Part shown: one piece after another, positions 55,867-64,000 of the stretch
Position numbering within the stretch: the stretch's first letter is position 1
Layout of the letters: every line of letters starts with the position of its first letter
Assembly: GCF_032854445.1 (NCBI RefSeq)
Contig: NC_088298.1
Span: 1,732,160 to 1,796,159, forward strand
Direction of reading: 5' to 3'
Origin: Liolophura sinensis
Lineage: Eukaryota > Mollusca > Polyplacophora > Chitonida > Chitonidae
Length of the DNA: 64,000 nucleotides
Position numbers and translations under genes: made by a program
Notes under the pieces: generated by a model
Seen by the model: only the letters and a program-made list of their open reading frames with translations
What the model was told of the DNA's origin: nothing
Database searches by the model: none

Positions 55867-58029
55867 AAAATCTGATTAAAACACAAACTGACATCCACTG
55901 GTTCCGATAGGGTCATCCAGTTTTTATGATATAAATTAACCCCTGATTAGTTTGTATAAATTGTCTCACCAAAACACTTATACACATATATGCTGACCAA
56001 AAATTAAAACTCTTGTTAAACAAACTATGCCTGTTATTTGTTGAATCTACATGTAAGTAGCAAAACAGACATCTGATATCTGCATATGCCATTTGTCAAC
56101 TAAAATGGACATTCCCGGTCAAAAAGGGCTAATTTCCAAAATTGCTCACAGGAAATGGTAACTTGGTTAGACAATGGCAATATCTATACTCACTACCAGT
56201 GGGCAGAGATGATTTATTTCACTGATTTACACCTAGTAACCTCACCAAATCAGACTGATGAACAATCACACTATTCATTCTTATCTTATAGTTACCCTCA
56301 TTTTTCAACATTTTCAAACTCCTCTGTAACCAAGCAAATCAATTCTGGGGTCATTTTTCATAATAATGACATGCATAAATTCTGCTGAGAAAAGTGCTTC
56401 ATTGGTCAAATAGGTTGAAGAATTACAGTGGGCCAAATCAATAATTCAGATGATCAGAATAATGAATGTTTCGCACACAATTTTATTGCTAGTTTTACAG
56501 ATTTTTGTACTGTACACAATGTGTGATTTGAACACCCTTTGTACCCACAGACCAGGGTCATATCTAGAGTCAGTTAAGCTCTGGACAGCGTTTTTGCTCC
56601 GAAACTGTTGGACACCCAAACTACAAGTACTCAAGTGCTGTGCTAAAACTAATGTGTAAATGAACAAAAATATGATGGTTTCATCACCTGGCATTAAAGA
56701 GTATTGTTTTCATACACATTTCTTCCATTCACCGACTAAAAAGCTCTCAGAAAGCATAATTTTGAATTGCATTTTATAAAGAATTTCTTTATGTACATTG
56801 ACATCTGTCATCTTTAAAGTTTGGGATCAGAACATTTTATTTTTTATTCTAGATATGGCCCTGCAGTCAAGCTGCTATCACCTGCGATAGACCAGGGTCC
56901 GGTTCAAAACTGGTTTAAGACTTAATACCAGATTTAACTTTAAGCCAAGTCTTCAATTTTGAACTTAGCCTAACAAAAACTGTATACCAGTATATTAAAT
57001 ATGAACTAAAACTGCTGCTGTTATACTTAATACTTTGGAGAAATGCATTGGCTGCAAGAGTTTGCATAAAATTTTAAATACAAAATATGACTTAATACCA
57101 GTTAGGTAATACACTTTCAAACAACTGGGCCCAGAACGACAATCTGTCTACAGTATACAGTATACACACACACATGGCATATTTGGTGGATTGGCTGTTA
57201 CGTCATTGCCGGAGAAAATGCTGTGGAACATCCAGGTTTATTTGGTCAAGTAATAATACAAGCCATGTCTACATGGTAGATTCACTGGACTATCCTATAA
57301 CATCCTCCTCTTCAAAAGAGATGCTAAACTAAGCCTCCTGTCTGCGGTTTATCTTCACAGAGAACTTCACATCTTCATCGGCATCTGTACAAGTGTGTCT
57401 AATCCATAGCAGATGGTGAGCTGTACTCCTCATGTCAGGCTACAGGTTCAAAACACAGGAGCTCTTACCTACCCAAAGTCCAACCCATCTTCTCTCAACA
57501 CATACAGTACTATATAACAAGGAGCGAATGTCAGCCGTTTTGAATTTCGTAAGCTGACAACTGGTGTCTCACATAAGATTACAACAAATAAAGCAAAGCC
57601 CACCCTCTCTGTTCTCTGTCTCATACTAAGGTATCATTCCGACAAAATCCCACTTTTCCAACGTTTTCTCTTAATTTCTGGAGCAACACTTAATTCCAAT
57701 TTCTGTAGGCAGAACTGTGGCCGAACATCCTGCTCTGTAAAATTCTGGATGATTTCATTAGTTGATTTGCCGACTTGTTTTGATGCTAGCTCCGGTGATA
57801 ATTATGACCGATGACACAGCCGAATAAAGGTGAGACTAAACAATGAAATCCCTCAGAATTTGAAAATACGGCATATAACAATGCATTTCCGCCAATACAC
57901 AAATATCAGCAATGGTGGAATTCGCTCCATGCAATATTGTGTGTGTGAGAGACTAGATTAGATTGCATGTACTTGCAGATAAGAGCTCCTGTGGTTCAGA
58001 GTGCCATGCTACCAAATCCCCCGACACCA
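55867..58029. other. No recognised gene
   Basis: AT-rich DNA; a short CACACACAC run at 57164. No plausible exons were found on the minus strand, although upstream exons of the giant-ORF gene might be expected here or beyond the window. Confidence 0.45.
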
Positions 58030-58290
58030 GCTCACAGCTAACGCACTAATAGTGCGCCACAAGCTTACTACTCACTCACAACAACTCACACTCCTAGCTC
58101 ACAACTAGCTTACTGCTAGCTCACATCTAATGCACTACTAGCTCACCACTATGCACCACACACACTAGTGCCCCACTAGCACACCGCTAGTGCACCACAA
58201 GCACACTACTATTGCACCAAAAGCACACTACTAGTGCACCACAAGCACACTACTAGTGCACCACAAGCACACTACTAGTGCACCACTAGC
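58030..58290. repeat. Degenerate CTAGTG/CACCAC minisatellite with a 22-bp core
   Basis: At the right, CACCACAAGCACACTACTAG plus TG repeats about five times. The left part is built of looser 10-12-bp pieces (GCTCACAACTAGCTTACT). The rhythm resembles the array at 13.3-14.9 kb. Confidence 0.85.
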
Positions 58291-59054
58291 AGGTTAGAGG
58301 TTTATAATACACCTGGTAAAATGCACTACTATTTAATACAACAATAAATCTGATTGCTATTGTGTAAGTGAAAAATACAGTTTTATACCTAAACAATTCA
58401 CAAGTACATGTACACTGAAGTCTATGTCGCACACAGCTTACCTAATATACTCAGACTGAAGGCATATTGTTGAGCGTATACACAGTAAAGAGGGTACATG
58501 GAACTTCCGCAAAGTATCCAGAAGATGATACAGAAATGATGGTTGCCATGGTAACTGATCCGACACTTATTTACAGCCTCAATCCCTGAACGTCACCATG
58601 GTAAATCCTCATCAGATTATTAGTGGAGGTAAAAGTTTGGAACAGCCACTTAATAATCAGCCTCTCTGTGCCTGCAGATCCACTTACTGCCCACATCACA
58701 CAGACAACACCCAGATGATGCTGTGCTTAGGGGACTGTACTGTACTATCGGTGTGGGCCCTGCCTATGGAGGGCTCCACTATCTCACCCCACTCCCCAAC
58801 AATCTCTCCCCTACCCCTACATCTTACAGCACCACATGTAAGCTGTTAAGACACATGTGATCCTGGGTGAGGTGTGGTGGGGGTTTGGAGGGGGAGGCAT
58901 GGGTCTGATATCACCTTCTGAACAACACAAAAGGGGTAAAGATCGCTAAAGTAGAGAGCTAAGCTAGACAGTATTAGGATATTCATTTATAAACCCTTGT
59001 GCAGTAAAGCATATTGTCTCATCATTTATACACATCATATATACTGACCAAAAA
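58291..59054. other. No recognised feature
   Basis: Unique DNA; a plus-strand ORF at 58.6-58.85 kb has no protein-like features. Confidence 0.45.
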
Positions 59055-59195
59055 TTTATTTCTTTTATTTGATTGGCGTTTTACGCCATGCACAAGAATG
59101 TTTCACTTATACCACCACGACCAGCATTATGGTGGTAGAAAACCGGGCAGAGCCCGAGGAAAACCCATGACCATATGCAGGTTGCTGGAATAGTG
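59055..59195 (-). mobile_element. SINE family A copy
   Basis: TTCTTTTATTTGATTGGCGT, TTTACGCCATGCACAAGAAT, CGACCAGCATTATGGTGGTA, GGGCAGAGCCCGAGGAAAAC. The head is missing. Confidence 0.9.
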
Positions 59196-59299
59196 TCGCG
59201 CAAATTGTAAATGTTGTTTAACAAATGTTTTTCAATTTGGGCACATGTTTTGTAGGCCAATATTTTCAGATATAAAGAAACCGCAACTTAATGTTTTAT

Positions 59300-59590
59300 A
59301 AGTGAGTGAGTGCTTGGGTTTAACATTGTACTTAACAATCTTTCAGTCATATGATGACGAAATAATCCTTAGAGTGCATGTAATGTGCCTCCTTGTTGCA
59401 GGACAGATTTCCAATGCTCTTTTATCTAGTGCTGCTTCACCGAAGGCAAGTAAGCTATCCCGCCTGAGCTATTATACTGATATAAGTCAACCTATCCTTT
59501 CAGTATGCCCTTCACGCTGAAACCTCTTTTAAGATCTTAGGTGTGGCGTGACCCAGGATTGACCCTGGGTCTTCTGCTCCTGTAATGTTT
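59300..59590 (-). mobile_element. SINE family B, subtype 1, long copy
   Basis: GTGAGTGAGTGCTTGGGTTT tail, TGTACTTAACAATCTTTCAG, GCTCTTTTATCTAGTGCTGC body and a B-box region (GACCCAGGATTGACCCTGGG). Most complete partner of the 3.9-kb copy. Confidence 0.9.
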
Positions 59591-60706
59591 ATGTACATGT
59601 ATATGTAGCAAAACATAGTGTCCATATATAGTATTACTTTTACTTATTCTTTTTGTACATTCTGTTTACACGTACCTTAATTTCTCAACTGTTTCGCATA
59701 TGAAAAAGCAACATTTAGTGCAATATGTGCACATTTATAATTAAATTACAAAGAGAAAACTACACTGGTACTTGAATTGGCCAATTCCTGGGCTTTACAT
59801 GAAGTAGCCTCAAAATATTTATTATAAAACATTACAGAAGTTAAGTATTACTTTAACTTTTCGCAAATGAAAGAGCAACTTTCAGTACAATTTTGCTCAT
59901 TTTAATTTGATTTTGAGGACAAATTTACATTGGTTGCATTGGCCAATTTCGGAGCTGCAAACAAAGTTTAACTTTATCAGTCTACACTGAATATTGCCTT
60001 CAGAATATGCTTGAATAAACACTTTGCAAACATGTGAAAAGGTTGATTAATGACAGTACAAGTATATGATGACTTTTTCAGAGTATTTAAGCTTAGACTT
60101 GACTTCACATCTATAAGTTAATTACATTGCCCATTTCCTCAAAATTTTGTGAATTTCCTTTCAATACTATAGGTTCAGAGAATCGCGATGACCAGAAATG
60201 GTGGACAGGCAGGCAGACAGACAGACAGGCAGACTGACAGACAGGGAAGCAAAAATCGTAATTCTGTTGTTAGAGATTAAGATTTTGGGCAAATTTAACT
60301 TTATCATCAATCTTCTTCAGTTCCAAAGGCCAAGATATTGGCCATGTTTCAAATCGCAACATAACTGACAAGAAGGTTCTCTCCCCAAAATCAATGCATT
60401 GACTGATTGACTGAGTGATTGCATTTGGCATGCTCAACAATGTCAATGATACCTGTCATTAATGTGGTTGTCAAGAAAGTAATGGGAAATCACAAAGAAA
60501 TTGAACACTACGCAGAATTAAGGAGAGCAATAATAAATACATTTTACCCAGGAGTACTATTTCAGTTATTACTGAATACTTTTCCAAGCCTGCAATAATC
60601 AACAAACAAAATTTTATCAAATTCACTCAGACAGACTGTGAGACAGACAAGGAGGTACAATCTACCGAATTCTAATAGATATTAAAGTCCTCAATGAAAT
60701 GAATTT
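59591..60706. other. Unique DNA with a (CAGA)n-like run at 60206-60244
   Basis: CAGGCAGACAGACAGACAGG is a short tetranucleotide repeat. Otherwise no feature. Confidence 0.5.
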
Positions 60707-61325
60707 ACAAATAGTTAGGGAAAGCAGTGGAGACAAAGCATAGCCCAGTAAAATGCCTAAAACTTGACCTAACAGTTGAGAAAAGCAGTTGAGACAAAGC
60801 ACAGCCCAGTAGAATGGCTAAAACTTGACCAAACAGTTGAGGAAAGCAGTTGAGACAAAGTACAGCCCAGTAGAATGACTAAGACTTGAGCTAACAGTTG
60901 AGGAAAGCAGTTGAGACAAAGCATAGCCCAGTAGAATGGCTAAAACTTGACCTAACAGTTGAGGAAAGCAGTTGAGACAAAGCATAGCCCAGTAGAACGG
61001 CTAAAACTTGACCAAACAGTTGAGGAAAGCAGTTGAGACAAAGCATAGCCCAGAAGAATGGCTAAAACTTGACCAAACAGTTGAGGAAAGCAGTTGAGAC
61101 AAAGCATAGCCCAGTAGAACGGCTAAAACTTGACCAAACAGTTGACAAAAGCAGTTGAGACAAAGCATAGCCCAGTAGAACGGCTAAAACTTGACCAAAC
61201 AGTTGAGGAAAGCAGTTGAGACAAAGCACAGCCCAGTAGAACGGCTAAAACTCGACCTAACAGTTGACGAAAGCAGTTGAGACAAAGTACAGCCCAGTAG
61301 AATGGCTAAAACTTGACCAAACACA
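60707..61325. repeat. 61-bp tandem array, about 10 copies
   Basis: AAAGCAGTTGAGACAAAGCA, TAGCCCAGTAGAATGGCTAA, AACTTGACCAAACAGTTGAGG. Copies start near 60901, 60962 and so on every 61 bases, with few substitutions, so the array is fairly young. Confidence 0.95.
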
Positions 61326-62157
61326 CAGGTTAAAGAGTTTAAGATAGTTATCATGATCCTCATAAGAAAGTGCAAATTTGAGTTATAATTTCAACTCTTT
61401 CAGGAGTAGTCAATCAGAATTGCTAGTCAAACAGACAATCAGATGAATCTGAACAATTACATTTTAACTACCTGAGCTTTTATCTTTAGCAAATAAACTT
61501 CTTATCAGATTCAATTCAATGATATAGCGTGTTCATTGCCATGAATAGATGTAGCACAAGAAAGTTCATTAAAGATCCTCAAACTCTCCACTGAGCTTTC
61601 ATCCTTCCTATCCCTCATACCCTATCCTTACTGGCCTGAAGCATCCCAAACCATGTTCCCCTCCCCCTCTCCATCCCCTCAGCCTGCCAGACACCCTCAG
61701 TCAGGCTGCCAGCACATTAAGGTTGATCTCCCGCTCCCCATCCCAGCAGTAGCACCAAGAATAGCAACCCATAAGATTCCCTCTATCCAGTAGATATTAG
61801 TCAGCCCAGCTTCCTGCAACCAGTTCATGTCATCTGTGTACAGATCTGAACGGCAGCACAACCGTGTGTATGTGCATACCATTACACCGTCTCTCTGTAG
61901 CATCGGATTAATACAGAACACTGCAGAAATGCAGCAAAGACTTTCTCTACAACGGTGAACATAATTAGAGCATGTGCAATGATTTTCAATCCAGCCAATT
62001 TATTGTTTTAGTTAACACATGAATAACACAAATATAGATATACAAAGGGAACATATCTACAGAAACCTTACAGTGTAAAGTAAGCTACAGCTACCTTGAT
62101 CTGATGCACGGTCTGGTTTCAAATGACCACAAATCTCTTATATTAAATATTTTAATA
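61326..62157. other. No recognised feature
   Basis: A C/T-rich stretch near 61.6-61.75 kb; no gene or repeat was recognised. Confidence 0.5.
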
Positions 62158-62250
62158 TTTATTTATTTATATGATTGGTGTTTTGTGCCGTACTCAAAAA
62201 TCTATTCACTTAATTATGGTGAAAGTGAACCCACAGCGATGCTCAGGTCA
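62158..62250 (-). mobile_element. SINE family A, 3' fragment
   Basis: TTTATTTATTTATATGATTG, GTGTTTTGTGCCGTACTCAA, TTAATTATGGTGAAAGTGAA. Another, more diverged block of similar layout lies at 62425-62545 (CCTTATATGAGGTTTTTGGG, GGAAACCAGAGTGATCACC). Confidence 0.8.
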
Positions 62251-62570
62251 AGACCTTTTGTAATATGAGAGTGTATTATACTATGTTAACAAGAAGGATG
62301 CACACAAATTGTCGTAGAAAAATTAGGCAGGAATGGACAATGACTACTGTATACTTGAGATGACTCAAATTACAATAGGTAACAATGTAGGTACATGCAC
62401 AAGATTCCCACTTACTACTGAATGATTTGATTTATTTAACAGCTGTAAAACACATTGCATGTTTTTTCCCCTTATATGAGGTTTTTGGGTGAAGGAAACC
62501 AGAGTGATCACCAAAAACCACTATCCTTCAGCAGGTAAATGTATCGGTACTTGAAATAACCTTCTGATTT

Positions 62571-62848
62571 AAAGTTAGGGCATGCAACCCTTTGGTAATG
62601 GTCTGCTCCAAAGTTAGGGCATACAACTCTTTGCTAATGGTCTACTCCAAAGTTAGGGCATGTAGCCCTTTGATAATGGTCTACTCCAAAGTTAGGGCAT
62701 ACAACTCTTTGATAATGGTCTACTCCAAAGTTAGGGCATGTAACCCATTGGTAATGGTCTACTCCAAAGTTAGGGCATACAACCCTTTGGTAATGGTCTA
62801 TTCCAAAGTTAGGGCAGGCAACTCTTGGTAATGGTCTATTCCAAATAC
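62571..62848. repeat. 39-bp tandem array, about 7 copies
   Basis: CCAAAGTTAGGGCATACAAC plus CCTTTGGTAATGGTCTACT repeats at 62610, 62649, 62688 and so on. Being 39 bp, it keeps a plus-strand frame open with a 13-residue repeat (MVYSKVRAYNSLI). There is no flanking coding evidence, so it is treated as a minisatellite. Confidence 0.9.
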
Positions 62849-63460
62849 ATGTAGCTGTATATGTATCAAAGTCTAAAACTTATGCATGGAGCAAATAAAA
62901 ATAAGTCAAGAATTCAGAGCAACTGCTGGTACTGAGCATAGATACAAAACTCAGCCTCTTATCACCATGGCAACAGCCCTATCTTTTTTTCCCTCGCACC
63001 AGGTTAACGATGAAGGAACACAGGTGCTCCTCTCAGTGTTATTCTATTTTTTCTGTTGTCTGCATCAATGTATATTGTTAGCTCACATGAATAGGGACAA
63101 GAGAAGTCTTTTCCTGAAGATACAATCCATGATAACAGCTCACATTATTCGTAAACACACCAAGAAAGTATTCTCTGACTCATCGGACCAATGAAAACAG
63201 CTTGTTAGAGCAGGTGGAGGACAGTTGTTGGAAAGGTTTCTCATAGCTCGATCTGAAGTGCAACATTAAAGAAAGTTGGACTGGTTTTTCAGGTTTTTAA
63301 AGATTTTGATTGTGCGGCTCACTTTTTGTAGGCCTCTAGGTGACAACGATCGTTTGATGGCGCTTGACTGTGGCTGTTTGCCTCGCAAAATTACTGGCCT
63401 CCCAGTATGGTGTGTTTCACACGTGGAAAGCAGGGCCATGCGTATCTAGGAAAACATTCC
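62849..63460. other. No recognised feature
   Basis: A 102-codon plus-strand ORF from 62886 has a hydrophobic middle (VLLSVLFYFFCCLHQCILLA) but no other support. Confidence 0.4.
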
Positions 63461-63630
63461 TCTCCGGCTGTAAGTGGGAAAGTCGGGCAGCAACCTGCGG
63501 ATGGTCGAGGGTTTCCCCCGGGCTGTGCCCAGTTTCCACTCACCATAATGCTGGCCACTGTTGTATAAGTGAAATATTCTGAGTACGGCATAAAACACCA
63601 ATCGAATAAATAAATAAATAAATAAATATG
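63461..63630 (+). mobile_element. SINE family A, 3' two thirds
   Basis: CTCCGGCTGTAAGTGGGAAA, GCGGATGGTCGAGGGTTTCC, CACCATAATGCTGGCCACTG, GCATAAAACACCAATCGAAT and a long AAATAAATA tail. Confidence 0.93.
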
Positions 63631-64000
63631 AGAACTTTTTAAGGGTAAACTATCAAATTTGTGTTCAATTTATTTGATACTTTTAATACAGCTTGTTTAG
63701 CTTGGCCAGCCAACAATTTGGGAGCTCAAAACCTTTCCAAGAACTGCACTGACTCTAGATATGGCCCTGGGAAAGTCCTCTAACAGTAACAGTTAGATGG
63801 TAGAGGAAACTGTACTTCTTAGTTATTATGATCTGCATAATAGTCAAGTTTCCTGATGTTGAAGAGCTGGATTTATGTCTCAGGCCTCCTTCAGGTCAGA
63901 AACTGATTGGATGTATCTCATGAGAATATCACCCAAGGCCACAAGTAAAAATTACTTGTTTCCCTTTGTGAACTGAACAAAAAATCAGGCAGAACGCCCA
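63631..64000. other. No recognised feature to the window edge
   Basis: Unique AT-rich DNA. Confidence 0.5.

Noticed and set aside
58598-58849. 83-codon plus-strand ORF starting at an ATG
   Set aside because: Low-information Pro/Ser/Thr-rich peptide in non-repetitive intergenic DNA with no splice or homology support.

Overview
The window is eukaryotic, animal, AT-rich (roughly 60% AT by eye) and dominated by introns, intergenic DNA and repeats. There are no bacterial operons, no Shine-Dalgarno-led genes and no intact rRNA or tRNA genes. Dispersed tRNA-headed SINEs end in an AAATAAATA tail; their cores contain blocks such as ACGGCGGCCAGCATTATGGT and GTAAAACACCAATC. This type of repeat is familiar from mollusc and related lophotrochozoan genomes, so a mollusc (or a brachiopod-like relative) is the best guess. 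That assignment rests on memory of repeat types, not on a search.

The clear gene signal is on the minus strand. An uninterrupted 5.6-kb reading frame runs from an ATG at 53392 to a TGA at 47789 (1867 codons). It encodes a Ser/Arg-rich, mostly low-complexity protein with one helical, coiled-coil-like segment near residues 1140-1235. I do not recognise the family. A splice-acceptor-like site lies 54 bases upstream of the ATG, and a donor-like site 15 bases before the stop. The block can therefore be read either as a terminal exon with a long 3' UTR (47788 to about 44.5 kb, free of recognisable SINEs and tandem arrays), or as a very large internal exon. A second minus-strand coding exon candidate at 34142-33786 has a strong GTAAGT donor. 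It has the right splice phase to follow the giant exon, but also an ATG of its own. Its start region lies in three diverged tandem copies.

Layout: 1-0.9 kb, 73-bp tandem array at the window edge; 0.9-4.2 kb, SINEs and a foldback element; 4.2-4.8 kb, 26-bp array; 5-9 kb, little recognisable; 9.6-10.0 kb, MITE with TA flanks; 11-13 kb, SINEs; 13.3-14.9 kb, degenerate CA-rich minisatellite; 15-20.6 kb, one SINE and one unassigned ORF; 20.7-22.4 kb, two tandem arrays; 24-31 kb, many SINEs plus two foldback elements; 31.26-32.81 kb, a decayed Tc1-like transposon; 33.4-34.3 kb, SINE, (AAAT)n and the small exon; 35.5-36.2 kb, tandem array; 37-43 kb, MITEs and SINEs; 44.5-53.4 kb, the giant exon and its possible 3' UTR; 53.5-64 kb, upstream or intronic DNA with SINEs and six minisatellites.

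No multi-gene system can be reconstructed. The unusual content is the giant single-exon coding block, the exon with a triplicated start, and the density of minisatellites and foldback elements.
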